64,000 nucleotides of DNA from Dermatophagoides farinae (GCF_024713945.1 NC_134677.1:7834001-7898000); one strand, 5' to 3'. Counted from the first letter of the stretch, positions 37,917-53,084 are shown. The notes: a model not told the origin generated them from the letters alone. Numbers and translations are program-made.

Positions 37917-38050
37917 CCCTAAAATCGCGACCATAAGACCGAAACTATCGAAATGAAGATATTTTTGTCCATAAAGTAATTATATTGAAAAAATGAGACT
38001 ATCAACATTTTTTTTTGTATAACACGCGTCTTATAGTCATGATTTTAGGG
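37917..38050. mobile_element. MITE-like element, 134 bp, TA target duplication
   Basis: The ends are terminal inverted repeats: CCCTAAAATC at the left and GATTTTAGGG at the right match perfectly over 10 bp. They continue imperfectly to 20 of 23 matching positions (ATAAGAC at both ends). Each end is followed by TA, so a TA target-site duplication flanks the element at 37915-37916 and 38051-38052. There is no ORF inside. Size, TIRs and TA site are those of non-autonomous Tc1/mariner-type elements. The family assignment rests only on the TA duplication. Confidence 0.72.
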
Positions 38051-38239
38051 TAATGTTGATGATGGTAGCAGAATTTCTTTTTTTCTCTTGCTCTCCCTTC
38101 AATTTCATCTTTCATATAACTAATATATATTTTTTTTTGGTTCGATAAAAACATATCAATCAAATTTGAATGATGATGGCTGTCTTCCATCGTCATCGTC
38201 GTCGTCGTCGTCGTCATTGACTTGCTTTTCATTATAATA

Positions 38240-38392
38240 GATGGATGGATGGATGGATGGATGGATGGGTGAAAAAAAATGACGAAAAAAAAATTCAAAA
38301 AGAAAAAAAAATCGAATCGAACAAGAATGAATGAGAATTGTGAAATGGAACAAAAAAATATCGATAGATGGATGGATGGATGGATGGATGGA
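38240..38392. repeat. Two (GGAT)n tracts
   Basis: GGAT units at about 38240-38270 and again at about 38366-38392, separated by A-runs. Confidence 0.9.
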
Positions 38393-38455
38393 ATGAAATG
38401 AAATGAAACGCAAATGTCATGTCAAGTCAAATCGAAATTCTTTGTTGTCGTCAAT

Positions 38456-38456
<1 letters not shown>

Positions 38457-38503
<47 letters not shown>
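38457..38503. repeat. T47 homopolymer
   Basis: Uninterrupted run of 47 T on the + strand, the longest in the window. It could be the poly(A) tail of an old reverse-strand retrocopy, but no sequence next to it supports that. Confidence 0.85.
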
Positions 38504-38504
<1 letters not shown>

Positions 38505-41500
38505 ATTCTCTATAATTTTTCGTCATTCGTCGATACTCATAATTCGTTCAATTTTGTTTGATATTCATTCGAACAATAAAAAACGATAATTTTTTTTTCA
38601 AAGTTTTTTCCAGTTATGGTAGTGGTAGTAATAGTAGTGGTAGCAGCAGCAGCAGCAGCTGCAATAACATTATCAATGCATGTAAAAAAAAATTGATTGA
38701 TTCATTCATTTTATGAATGATTGTCATTTTTGAATTTTTTTTTATTTCATTTTCGTTAAGTTTCATCGTACTTAAACTTTTCGTTTTTTTTTCTTCTTCT
38801 TCTTTTGGTTTTCCCATCATCATCATCATCATCATCATTATTGTCGATTCCCTTCACTGATGATGATTGTTTTCTTTCTTATCGACCAATAGATTGATTG
38901 GTCGAATCGTTTTCGTCTTCTTTTTTTTTGTTCATTTGAATCTGTCAAATAATGATCGATTCTTTCAAAAAGAAAAAAAATTCCATAATGTGTGTGTGTG
39001 TGTGCGTATATGTCTCAAAACATGGAAAACGAGAGGCAAAATATCACATATTATAAAGAATAAGATGATGATGATGATGAAGAAAAATAATGACAACGAC
39101 GACGACGAGACGAAAAAAAATGTCTGCAATCACAATTTTGTGTTTTTTTCTATTCTATTTTATTTATATTTGAGTGATAGATTTGATAGATAGACACAGA
39201 TAGATTTACATACACAAACACACACACACACAGAGAGAGAGATAGAAAAATCGATGATCAATCCTTCACGTTTGTCATTGTTGTTTGGTTGTTCATTTGT
39301 TTGTGTCTTTTTTTTTTTTTTTTTTTTGTTCCTATTGGAAATGAAAAAAAATGCCATCCGTTATATTTATTTTCCACTACTACCGCCTTTTCTTCATTCA
39401 TTCATTATCATTATCAATCTGATTCTTGTTCTATAAATGCCATCAATATAGAATGATAATGATGATGATGATGACATGAAAACTTTCACTTATCGTTTTT
39501 TTTTCCTTTGTTGTTCTTGAATATTGAGTGTGGGACGATATAGACGGCAGTAGTATTCGATCAAAATCAAAAACGTATGTGTTTGCCTGTATTCGGTAAT
39601 TATGAATAACATATAATATATACATTCACATTGGAAATCTAAAAACTTGTCGACAAAGACACACAAACAAACAAACAAACAAACAGATAGACAGACTGCG
39701 CGAAAAAATTTTTATTTTTACAAAACAAAATAAAACACGATGATAGAATTTCATTAATTGTAATAAAAGTTTTGAATGAATAAAACAACGCCTCTGTCCA
39801 CCTTATTCGATTCATCAATCCATCAGAAACCGTATGGATTGTCTTTCTCTTTCGTATGATCAAATTCATTCCATTGATGAATTACAACAACAACAACAAA
39901 AAGTGAAAAAAAAATCAACAAAATTAATCAACAACTTGGCCGAAAAGATTCCATACACACACACACACACACACACAGAAAAATTGTTTGTTGTGTGTGG
40001 AAAAAAAAATCACAGTGATGAAAACAAAACAAAAAAAATGTTTTGGATGTCATTGTGTGTGTGTATTTTTCATACACTTGTCTTGTTCGTGTTCATTTCA
40101 TTGGAATTTTTTTTTTCTCTCTCTCTCTCTATACTTCTGGAACAAATATTACACACCACAGGTTCTCAATTTGATGATGGAACCTTTTTTTTTGCTAGAA
40201 TCATGTGTATTCTATGACTAGCTAGCTTGCTGGCTTATTTCGTTGTTGTTGTTGTTGTTGTTGTCGTTGTTGTTATTTAGGATAGAATGTCAATGTCAAA
40301 ATGTCATTAATTTGTCGAGTTTTTTTTTCTCCTTGCTAGATTCCATTTTATTTTTATTTTTTTTTTGTCTTTCACTCATTCAAGATGATTTAGTTTTCGG
40401 AAAACGAAAAAAAAAAATTCTTTGCACGCTTTTCATTTTACACAGACATGCATTGACTTGTCAAATTGAAAATCATTCATTTATAGTTAACCGGCAATAG
40501 AAATCAAACAAAGTGATGATGACGATGATGAAGATTTACAGGATTGATTTGATGATCAACTATATATGTCGATGTTATTCGCTACTGGATATAATACAAT
40601 TATTAAAGATCTTGGAGAAAAGATGTGAAACAAAAAAAATTCTGTCATTGTCATCCATATAGAGATGGATGTCAAGTGTTTGTTTGTTTGTTTGTTTGGT
40701 TGAAAATTGGAGAAAAAAAATTTTTTTTTATTATTTCATTTTTTTCATCATTTATAAGTGACCATCACCATTTTTATATAATTTATAAATGAATGAGTGA
40801 ACCAAAATGATGTTGATAATGATGATTGTTATTATTATTATTATTATTGAGTACAAAAAAAGAAAAATCCATATGTTTGAAGCAATTGATTTCAAATGAA
40901 AAGAATGTCTTTCGATCCAAACAAACAAACAAACAAAAAAAAATAATTCTATCAATGACATGTTTGATGTTGTTGTTGTTGTTGTTGTTTTTATTATTAT
41001 TTCTCGTTGATTCACTCAATTCATGTGTTTGAAAAAATCGTTTCAAAAAAAAAAACAAAAAAAAACCAAACTTGATGTCGGCGCGCGTAAAAACAAAAAA
41101 CTTTCAATTTCATTCTATTTGTCGTGTGTATGTCATAAGCATACGATAATGGCAGCAGTTGTGTTTTGATGCGCTTGTCATATGATTTTTTTTTTTGCTT
41201 TTTTTTGGATCGATTGGTCGTGTTAGAATTTTTTTTTTGTTTTTATTTTACAAATAAAAACAATAACTGAAGAAAAAAAAAGCTGGCCTTTTTTCTTCGT
41301 TCTTTACCCTGCTATTTCTCCTTCAAAAAAAAGGATATGTTTTCTCTCTCTCCCTCTCACTATCTGTCTGATTGTCTGTCGCCGTAGAGAAAACAAAACG
41401 GATACGAATAGAAGAAAAAAAATTCTGCTTCTGCTGATGATGATGATGATGATGATGATGTTGATGTTTGTTGTCATAATATGTTTATATATGTTGATCG

Positions 41501-44500
41501 TCGGGCGTCAAGATAGAGAGAGTGAGAAAAATTTATTGAATGTCTACTATCATCACCATCATCGCCTATCATCATTGAACATTTGTTTTTGGTTCCATTT
41601 GGAATGACATATCAAAACAAAAAAAAATGATGATGATTATGATTATGATGGCATGTCGATGATGTCAAGTGTGTTTATTTGTGTATATGTGGATTCAATT
41701 TGACAATCTAGATTCTAGAATCAAATTTAGATATTCTAAGATGATGCTTTTCGAATACCGATTTGGTTTGGATTTCTGTTTCTGTTTTTATTCTTATTAT
41801 CGATTCGTCTGTGTTGTTGTTTGGTTTATTTAAATTATATTTCCAGAAAATTCTATATTGTCGATAAAACAAAAACAAAAACAAAAAATGAATCATGAAT
41901 GTGATAATTAGAGAGAGAGAGAGAGAGAGAAACTTTCAAGTTAATTACTCGATTGATCCTTGGCCATATCATCATCTTTATCATCAGAATCATCCGAAAA
42001 AAAAGAAGCGACAGCTTTATTTTCTAAATTCTATGCACAGAATTTCGATGATGATGATGATGATGATGATGATTGTGGCAAAGATCCACATAATCATAAT
42101 TATCATCATCATGATCATCATCATCATTAAAATTAATAGCGATAATGGAAAGTTAATTAACTTTTAAATAGTGGGACCAAAAAAAAAACCAATATATAAA
42201 GTTAACCAAATCAACAAAACAAAAAAAAAATTTCGCATGTTCATTACCGATTATTTTTCCAATCACTATGAATGAATGATCGAAAAATTTTTTTCTCGAT
42301 TGCGATCATTGTGTGTGTGTGTGTGTGTTTGATGGCCCTATGTGATTAAATTAGATTAGATTGAATATATATAAATATTAAGCTTATCATTTTGGTAACG
42401 AATGCAATTATGGCCATCTTTATTCTAATTTTTTCTTTTGTTTCATTTTTGCAATGATTTTTAATCCATGATTTTGACATTTTTTTTTTCTCATTTTGTT
42501 CATAGACTAATTTTGTATTGTGATGAAATTGAAATGTTCAATATTGTGTGTTTTTTTTATCATTCAAAGAAATATTGATTAATGTCAAAATCAAAAAAAA
42601 AGAAAGTTTTTGCATCAGCCAATTTCCTAATTTCTAGTTTTTTCTTTTTTAATTTCTTCATCATCGACCATTTTTTTGTAAAAAAAACATACAGAATTTA
42701 TTTGAATTTTTTTTTTAATTCAATTTATTCTAGTCGAGTAAAAGGAAAGGAAATTTTTTTTTTCTTCAAACACCAATCACACATTCTTATCTAAATGTGT
42801 TGTGTGTATGAGTGTGAATCAAAAAAAAAAAAAAAAAAATGACCGAAGGCCATTTTAATTTGTTCGAATATTCTATATTTATTTTTTTTCTCTCTCACTC
42901 AAATTCTTTGCTGCTGCTGCTTTGCAATCATCATATTATTCAATTAGATTTTTTTCCTTTCGTAATTTTAGTTTCATTTTTTTTATTCCATTGATTTTCA
43001 TGAAGAATTCAATTGAATTGAATGAATGAATGAATGAATGAAAAAATAGAAACGGAACCAATCTTGATGTTTGGACTTTGGTGATTTTTTTTTCTTTCTT
43101 TTTTGCATAAAATGACACAAAACACACATTGATGATGATTAGATGTACATGATATGTGATAGTGTGAGTGAGTGAGTGAATGAATGAAAAGAAAATTGAT
43201 ATTTTTTTTCTGGACAAACGGAAACGGAAACTTTTTTGTTGTTGTTGTTGTTGATATGTTTAATGTTGAAAATGTTGAACCTTCAGGCTCGATATTTGAT
43301 AATTTGAAATTTCAATTTCAGAATCATAATAATCAGAAAAAAAATGTTCACAATTTATATCTGACCTTTTGCAGTGAATGAATATGTTGAACGTATTTCA
43401 AAATCACGTGTGTCTTTCAAATATATATATATATATTAAATGACATTGGTCATCATCATAGAAATCCATATTATTTGAATATGTTCGCCATTAAAAAAAA
43501 ACATGAAACGGAACAATATCCGATTTCTAGATTATCAGACAATAATTTTGTTATTTGATGTTTAACAATTCTATTCTATTTACTTTATGGCAAAATATAC
43601 TGTAATCCTCTTTTCTCATTATATTTGATGATGATGATGATGATGTTTTTCATTTGCTTTTCATCCGACATACGAATATGGTTACACAAGAATGAAAAAA
43701 AATGGCGAAGAATCACACTCTTCTTTTCTTTTTGGAACAGGTATTTCAATTCGTCGAATTGGATTCTTACATCACATTGTTGTTGTCATTGTCATACATT
43801 GTGTAAATGAATAGTTGAAAATTATCTAAAAAGTCTGTATTTGTCATCGACTTCGTCGTCGTCGTTGTCATTTCTTCTTTTTTTTTGTCGTTGGTGTCGT
43901 TTCAGAAGAAAGCAAAAAAAAAATGTTGCCCAAAGCTCTATTTTCATTTTCATTTTTTTTTGTTTGTGTCGGACAATCGTTCGAGATATATTTGCTAATA
44001 ATATATCCTCATCTTTTTTTTTCTTCATTCTTCTAAATCATTGGTGATGTCTCAATCTCTTTTTTTTTTGGTTTTTCATTTTTTTAAAACTTTTTTTTTT
44101 ATTGTTCAAATATGTGTATGACACACACACACAGATTTTATCCTTGCTTTATGTTGATTTGTTGTTGTCATAATCATCAACAACATTAATTGATAGATTC
44201 TGTACGTAGATGTAGAAAAAAAATTGAATCTAGTCAACAACAAACAACTAGGAAACGTTTGAGAATTTTTGATTCTTGTTTTTTTTTTTTTGCTTTTCTT
44301 AATTTTTTGTCAGTTTGTTTGCTCATCTCATTATCTTTATCATCATCATCATCATCAATGAAAAATGCCTAATCATTTGGATCATTCTATGGATTCATTG
44401 TTGTATGGACTTTATTATTCTGACACATCCACATCCAAACACACACACACACACACACATTATTCTTACTCGTTCATTTTTACACACAAATATTGAGATT

Positions 44501-44946
44501 TTGAGAGGCAAAATAAAGTCTTATTTGTTTATATTGTTGTCACCACTTTATATATAGTAAAGTAATGTGTGTGGTGATAATATTCTTTTTGTGACATTAC
44601 CCATTGTCATTGTCATTGTCATTGTCATCAACAACAACATCATCATCATCATCATCATCAGTGATCTTTTGCTTTGTCATTTTTGTGTATTGTCGGTAAT
44701 TTTTTTTTTGTCCTTTTTCTCATCTTTTCATATGGATTTCATTCTGGTTTTACTGGAAATATCTCTCTGTCTCTAATTAGCCTTAGGATAGATTTTGTCA
44801 GAATAAGACATCCAACAACAACAAGACGACGGCGACGACAACAGTCATATCTCTTCATTTTTTTTTCTTCTGGTTTTTTTTTTGTTTTCATATATCTTTA
44901 GGACACTTTGTGTGATATTATTATGACACATGTCTTTGTATTTCTG

Positions 44947-44950
<4 letters not shown>

Positions 44951-44983
<33 letters not shown>
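44951..44983. repeat. (TG)16 microsatellite
   Basis: Perfect TG alternation over 33 bp. Confidence 0.95.
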
Positions 44984-44986
<3 letters not shown>

Positions 44987-47106
44987 GATCTGTCACATTC
45001 ACTTTTTGGTTTTATTGTTCAGGACCTTATTATTATTATTATTATGGATCCTGTCTATTATGATGTCCATATGTCTTTATAATAGATTTAGATAAATGGT
45101 GACTATTTTGACTGTTTTTTTTCCTCTCTATATATATGGCTATATTCTATTCACATTATTTTTTTTTTTTTTTTAGTTCAAGAATTCCAATTTAATAAAA
45201 AATATTTTCATTGAAAACGAATTCAATACAATCTTCAATCTAATCAGATTTGAATGGGCAAAAGATTTGAAAATCACACTGATTCTCACTGTTGTGTGAT
45301 GTGTTAAGAGCAATTTTCTTTTTTTTTCAGTTTTGTTTTTGTTTTTAGTCAATTGATACCATTCTTATGTTTATTATTGGCTGCAATTACATCAGTTTTT
45401 TTTCATTATTTGTGAATCCAAAAGATTCATTTCATTCGTAAAATTTTTATTTTACATCTTCATCATCATCATCATCATCAAAGTAACTGTAAAATTTTTC
45501 TCCATAAAAGTGACGACACTAGCATTTCAAACAAATAAATGAATGAATCAAGTTGTTAATGTTGTTGTTGTTGTTGTCATTGTAAATTTTTTTTTCTCGT
45601 TGTTGACATTTACTGTGAATCTGAAAATCGAATCGAAATTGAATGAATGAATGAATGAATGAATGAACGAATCAAAATGAACAATTCTGTCGACTTCTTA
45701 ATCACAACGGCAAACGACGTCTTGACATTGTCATCTGACAATTTTCTTTTCTGTCTCTCTTTTTCTTTCTCTCTCTCTCTAGTTTGTCTGTTTTTCTTTT
45801 TTTTTCTTTGTTTGTGCTCGTGTTCTGTTTTTTTTTGTGTGTTGTAAATGGTATGCATTTCTTTATGCATCTTTTTTTTTGTTTGGTTTGATTTTATATA
45901 TTCATATACACATTGGCTGTAGTAATCAAGTGTCACATCAATTAAAATATAATTGGCACAATTTAAACAAGAAGAAAAAGAAAATATAAAAAAAAACCAA
46001 CCAAAAATGACAATGATAATGCCGACTTGCCACACACACACACACACACACCGACACATTTGCTTCGTATACGTCAACTGAAATAATCCTAAAAAAATTT
46101 CTCTCTCTGTGTGTGTTTATTTTAATTTTTCTCCACATCTTAATTTTTTTTTTTTTTTGAAATCAAACTCTTTTGTCACTCAAATTCATTTCATTATATT
46201 GTTGTCCAAAACACACACACACACACACACTGATATTTTAATTTTGTTTTTTGTTGAAAAAAAAAATCAAAGACAGAAATCAAGAGAGAGAGAGAGAGAG
46301 AGAGAGAGAATCATGAAACCAAATGAACTAAAACCAAATCTTTCACTGTCATGTCATGTCATGTAATGTCATTCATTCATTCATTCATTTAGTGATTCTG
46401 CCTGTCTGAATAGTTTTTTTTTGTGTGTTCCAAAATTTCTACACATTCTTGATGAATTTTTTGTTTGATAATTTTAAATTTTGCCTAAATAAATTCAATT
46501 AGCAAAGAAAAAAATTCTGTAGTTGAAACACACACCGTAACGCCGAGAATGAGTGTGCTAATTGTTCCAAAATTGATAAAGATGAACAATAATTGTAATA
46601 TGTTTGTATTATTAACCTTTGACACTTTTTGTTGTTGTTGTTATTACGGCTGTCGTTTGCAGAATTTTTTTTCCTTTTGCTTGTCTTTGAAGTTTTTTTT
46701 TTAGTTTTGATAATAATTTTACTAAGATTCCATTGATTTTCATTTTTTTTTTGCCTTGCCCAAATTTTTCATTTTTTATTGTGACATTTGATTATTCATA
46801 GCATTCAAAATTCTGTATTCAATTCCTTTTTGTTTGATGATGATTTGATGGATTTATGTTTTTTTTTCTTGTTGTTGTTTGAAACAAAAAAAAGACAAAA
46901 CTTTCACGACATTTGTATCATCATATATGTGAATGGAGAAATTAAAAACTTTTGTTCAATGTTCAACGCTTGTTTGATGCATACCAACTTCATTGCTCAT
47001 TTGCTTGTATATCTGCAAATGAATCCGATACATCAATTAATTACAAAACATTGAAAATTGATGACAACCAAATGAAGTGAATGAAAATGAGAGTGGATTG
47101 AATGAA

Positions 47107-47169
47107 TAAATAAATGAATGAATGAATGAATGAATGGATGGATGAATGAATGGATGGATGGATGGATGA
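47107..47169. repeat. (GAAT)n/(GGAT)n tract
   Basis: About 63 bp of mixed AATG and GATG tetranucleotide units. Confidence 0.85.
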
Positions 47170-47642
47170 AGTGATGAAAAATAAAATGAAAGGAAATGTG
47201 CAAAAGGGAAAGGAATTTAATGAAAAGAGACGATTAATTTGGACAGCCGTTTATGCCCCAATGACGTTGTAAACATTTTCATCATCATCATCAACAACAA
47301 CAACAAGATGATGATGATCAATGTATTCAAAATAAATGAATGAATCTTAAGCAAAAAAAAAACTATAGCTGACACACACACACTAATATTCTATATTCAA
47401 AAAAAAGAAGAATCTTTACTCATAAAGATCCATCTTGTTTGAGAATTTTTGTTTGGGGATTCCCAAGGTTGGGGGGCTATGAAATGATTTGTATACGACG
47501 CCAATCTGTCTTCGTTATGTCTGTGTGTATGTGTACTCAACCCTCTAGTATGTAGAATCTATGAAAAATTCTATGAAAGTTTTTTTTTCTCTGTTCCATC
47601 AAGTTTCTATCGACCGATGTGATCCATCTGCAAAAAAAACCT

Positions 47643-47673
<31 letters not shown>

Positions 47674-48366
47674 GATATTTTCCTTTGAATTTTTTTCTTA
47701 TTCATTTCCAGAAGAATATTTAGTATATTCTTGATGGTGGAAATTTTTTTTTTGTCACAATCTTGTCATTTGATGGCAACAATAATTGATGGATGGTTTG
47801 GATAGATGGATGGATGGATGGATGAATTCATTGTCAACAGACCTTTTTCTTTATCTTCATCTTATACAAATAATTATTTCTGTGTGTGTGTGTGCATTAT
47901 TATTCTCATTTTTCTTCTTCTTCTTCACATATTTCTAATTGATTGATGAAGGCTTTTACGAGTGAGAGAGAGAGAAAAAAAAATACTAGAATCCAATTGA
48001 TCAAATTATCATCCACACACACACACACACTACATACATTTAAACATATTTTGAATAGTATGTGTCTAACTAAAGTTTGCAAATTTGTTATGTTACATCA
48101 CACATCATGTGCTGCATAAATTCACCCAAATGTACAATGAGTGTGTAGGATGTAAAATGTGATACTCAATCACACTGTTGTTTGAATTTTTTTTCTGTAA
48201 TTTTTTGTTGTTATTGTTTTTGTATATTTTAGATAATAAGAAAAAAAATTCTTAAAACACGCACCATTCGATTCTAATTCGTCAATCAATTGATAATAAA
48301 TTCTTTTTGAATCAAAAAAAAAAAAATTCTGGGAAAATGAATTCCTAGATTATTGCAAAAGCCGTG

Positions 48367-48394
48367 GAAAAACAGAAAAATTTTTCTGTTTTTC
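48367..48394. repeat. Perfect 28-bp palindrome
   Basis: GAAAAACAGAAAAA is followed directly by its exact reverse complement with no spacer. The next 200 bp are less repetitive than the surroundings and contain a 9-bp inverted pair, TCTGTTCAC (48513-48521) and GTGAACAGA (48534-48542). Confidence 0.85.
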
Positions 48395-49430
48395 GTTTGT
48401 TCGTTATACCATCACCGTTTTTTACCGTTTTATTTGGCAACTTCAACCATCGACAACAACCGGAACTTTAATTTACCGAAAAAGGAAATTGTTTTTTTTT
48501 CGTTCTAGCTTTTCTGTTCACAATTGAACAACGGTGAACAGACAAAAAAAATACAAGAATCTATTTCATCAAAAATCAAAATCACCACCATCATCATCAG
48601 TGGTTATTGTTGTTAGCCTGTTATTTTCCTATTCTCATATCAATTATCATTCATTTTGCTTGATGGCAAAGAAAAAAAAAATTTCTCTCACTATTTTTTT
48701 GTGGAAACAGAATTTTTTTTTCAATTCTTGCCATTTTTTTAAAAAAAGGAAACATAAGGAAAAAAGTTTCATTCTCGTAATCATAACGGCGACAAACGAC
48801 AAAAACATCATCAACTGGTCATGATGATGATGGATAGAAGAGAATGAAAAATTCGATTCTTGTCGATATTGAATTTCATTCATTTTTTTTTCTTTGTTCG
48901 ATTGATTCTTTTATCTTTAGATAATCGATTAGACAATCATCATCATCGAAATGATTCAATAAATAAAAAAATTTTTTGATTTTTTTTTTTTTGCTTAAAT
49001 TGGCAATTTGTGTCGTAATTTGAAGAGAAAGTGCAAAACTAGATGACAATATCGGCAATCTAATCCATCCATCCATCCAAATGTCGATACCAAAAAAAAT
49101 AATAGCTATATTCGCGGTCTATCGAATCTATAATTTTTTTTTTCGTTTGTTTGTTTGATTTAGTTCGAATTTTTTTTTTTTTTTTTTTTTTTGCTTGATG
49201 ACAATAAATGAAAACTTTTACTATGGCTGCAAAATGATTTAAAAGTTTCACATGAATTGTGGGAAACAAGTAGGAGTTGAACAAAAATATCGAACGTCAA
49301 CGGTCCCTAGTTTCATCATAATAATCATCGTCATCATGATTAAAACTAAATGTTTTAACCTTGTCATCGTCGTTGTCGTCGTCGTTCATCGATCGATCGA
49401 TAGATTGATTCATTGGAAATCATGTATCCA

Positions 49431-49540
<110 letters not shown>

Positions 49541-52350
49541 AATTCTCAAAAAAACCGGTGATGATTGGTTGACATTGGCTGATGGACTGTTGTCGTTTTA
49601 CAATTTTTTTTTGTTTTGATCCAGAATTCCTGGGTATCGTATTGTTGTCGAGGAAAGAAATGGAAATGGACAATCAAAAAAAAAAATACCGTTCATTCAT
49701 GCAGAAGAGGTGTGATTATCATCAACACACACACACACACACACAAAGAGAGATAGAAATATCAAAAAAATCAAAGAGAGAATCAAACAACATAACTGAT
49801 GATGACGAGGAATTTTTTTTTTGATGAAATTCTATAGCCACATCGAAAAACAGAAAAATATTAGGTGACATTTTCATTTTCACATTTTTTTCTGTTTTGT
49901 GCGTATGAACCGGTTTTTTTTCCATTTCGCTAATTCAATAATCATTTACTTGAAATTAATTTGAAAACAGAAAAAAAATTTTCCCACTTTATTATATCGA
50001 TCATTTTAAGTTTTTTTTTTTCTTTTGATTAAGAAATTCATCACTTACATCACAGTAATCGATCATCATTGGAAACAAAAAATGTTTTTCTTGTTAATCA
50101 GATTTGATTTGTTTTGTTTTGTTTTTTTGTTCGTTTGTTTGTATCATGGATCGGCTTGAGAAAATTAGATTGATTGATTTTACCCATTGATTATCGTTGT
50201 TTTGATTTCCTTTCATTTGATGAAAATCAAACCTGTATTTGTGTGTTTATATGTGTGTGAGTGTGTTTTACATGGATAATCTTGATGGTTTTGGTTTATA
50301 TTTATTTTTTCTCGTGGTTTTTTTTCGGAGCAAAGATTATCGTGTGTGTGTGTATGGGAATAAACAGGCAAACAAACGAACGAAAAAAAAAAGAAGATTG
50401 ATTGACATCAATCTATCGAGTTTCAGGCGATCCATTTTTTCCAATTGAAATTTATGTCCATTTGTGTGTGTGTGTGTGTTTGATTTTCGCAAAAAAACAA
50501 ACAAACAACAAACAAAATATTAAGCTGAATCACTTCATTATCCATCTCAATTTCAACATTTTTTTTGCGTTTCGTTTCTTAATCAGGCAAGATAGATTTA
50601 TATATCTTTTTTTTGTTGCATATATAAATATCTTATTGTCAGTAAGATTTTTTTTCCTTTATTCTCTCAACAACAAATGATCCACACACACACACACACA
50701 CAAACATACCTATTAGTTATCAAGATATTAACTTTTGTGTGTGTGTGTATTAGTCGATATTGATATAAATCTCTACTAGTTTTCTACCCTTTTATTCTGC
50801 GCCATTAATATTCTTTTTTTTCGTTAGATTTTCAAATAATACAGATTGTTTTTCATTAACCATAATGTTCAATTACTCTCTAGAGATAGTGGAAGAAAGG
50901 GTTTACTGTTTTTTTTGCTACTGCTGCTCTATTATGCATCGTTTACAATGGATGAACATAAGAATCAACTATAACATTTTATCATTCGTCAGAATCGTTT
51001 TATTCATGTCCACACACACACACACACACACACAAGACATAATGTAGTTGTTGATGTTTTAGAGATGATCATCATCATATCATGATCTTTTTGATGTTGT
51101 GTCTCAATTTCCAATTATCATCAAAGAAAAAAAAATAGACACACATCGTTGTCACGAAGGCAATCATCATTGTAAAGATAAAATCGTTTAATGATAATAC
51201 ATTTGTGGTAGATAAATTGTTTGGACCAAAAAAAAAAAATTCTGGTATACCTAACAAGGTTCCAAAATTTATGGTACACATACGCACTTAGTGTGCTGAC
51301 TTAATCAACGACAAAGATCTAAATCAATGTCAATGACAGCGACAGCAAAGGCAATATATAAGAAAGTGTTCAATCTGATTTAACCTTTAACAATCGTAGA
51401 AATACTGCAATCATTTTCAATTCGTTTATTCTTTCTGATGATTTTGATGATGATGATGATAGTTCAACAAAACAACAAATTAAACCAGATAAACAACTCA
51501 TCAATTCTGTGTCTTTTTTGTTTTTGTGACACAAGAAGAAACGAAAAAAAAAATCTCAACTAAACTAAAATGATGTCGACAATGATGATCATCTCTCTGT
51601 TTCTCTCACACTCTCATTAGTGTGGCCATCATCATCATTTTTTTTTATTTCTCCTTCCACTTTATCGATATCGATATCGATTTTTTTTATTCTGTTTCCA
51701 TGTTCATCATTGATTCATTGATATCTATCTATATTCATCTCAATATTAGAAATGGCTATATATTACAGCATATATAACATTAAAAAGGGCAACAAGAAAC
51801 AAAACAAAACAAAAAAGAAAGAAAGAAAGAAAGAATCGAGAATCCATGTTGTCTTTATCGATTGAATACTACACACACACACACGCACACATACTACTCA
51901 ATACTCAATATTTATTGCTTGGCTTAACTTGTCTATTCTATTTCTTTTCGATTCATTTTCGTTTACGATAAACGATGGTACGATACTAATAATTCACCGA
52001 CTACGACGACGACTATTTAGCCATAACAAAAAAAAAAAAAAAAATTCAGTGACATGGACCATAGCATGAGATGCTATGATTACATTGATGATATCACAAA
52101 AAGAAAAAGAAAATGAACATCACCAATACTCAGCAGTCATATAATAATAATAAGAAGAAGAAAAATCAAAAGCTCGCTAATCAAACTTTGCTTTCTAAAT
52201 TTTCATTCATTCATTCATTCATTCATTGACGTTTATTGACGGTGGATTTTCTTTTCTTTTACTATTCTTGAAGACATTTTCTCATATTTTGATCTTTATT
52301 TGGTTTCTTTCTTTCTTTTTCCTGTTTGATCACAATGATCATCGATGTTG

Positions 52351-52351
<1 letters not shown>

Positions 52352-52394
<43 letters not shown>
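52352..52394. repeat. (TG)21 microsatellite
   Basis: Perfect TG alternation over 43 bp. Confidence 0.95.
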
Positions 52395-52396
<2 letters not shown>

Positions 52397-53084
52397 AAAT
52401 TTGTGACGATCATCATTATTTTGTTTGACATTCATGATTTATGACGGTGATTATTAGTCTTATTATTATTATTATTAGTCTGTATCATTTATTTGATAGT
52501 AGTAGTAGTAGAAATAGTAGCGGTATCAAATAATGATGATGATGATGAAATTGACAGCGACAATTGAGCCAAAAAAAAAAAAAATTAAATTCTGTATATG
52601 TCCATTCTGTGTATAATAAGATTCGATTGTTTTGGCTGTTGTTTTTGTTGTTGTTATTGTTGCTATGAACATCTAAACACACCCACCACCATTTCATCAA
52701 GTTTGTCGTATTTTTTTTTTTTTGATTATTTTTCATATTCTTGTTTTTTGTCTTTTTTTCATTAGATTTATGGATCAATTTTTTCTCATTTTATTTTGGG
52801 AAAAAATATGTGTCTATCTAATTCAAATCGATGATGATGATGATGATGATTCCAAATGTGTTGTTCAAGATTCTATGACTTTTGATGACTTTTTATTTTT
52901 GGATCGAACACGCTATTTCATTCATATATAAATGAATGTTTATCAAGAATGCAAAAAAAAATTTTGAGAACGAAAAACACTTAATTTCAAATAGATGCTG
53001 ATTATGTTTCCGTTTACAGACAATGGGGCGGGGGGAAAAAATATTGATGTGTAATTTCAAATTTCAAACATAACTAGAATATAG

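Larger units (their letters stand above)
30001..40000. other. Gene-poor region, part 2
   Basis: Dominated by microsatellites: (GATA)n at 31671-31725, (AATC)n at 35416-35483, (GGAT)n at about 38240-38270 and 38366-38392, (GTTTT)n at about 33861-33889, T-runs near 36253-36281 and 36678-36708, and the T47 at 38457-38503. One MITE-like element lies at 37917-38050. A 118-codon frame at 32234-32590 starts in (GA)n and Asp repeats and turns into a Trp/Phe-rich hydrophobic stretch; I do not accept it as a gene. No coding sequence is supported. Confidence 0.6.

Noticed and set aside
46788-47054. 88-codon + strand ORF with a fairly mixed C-terminal half
   Set aside because: The first half is Phe/Leu from T-runs and no splice sites or motif support it.
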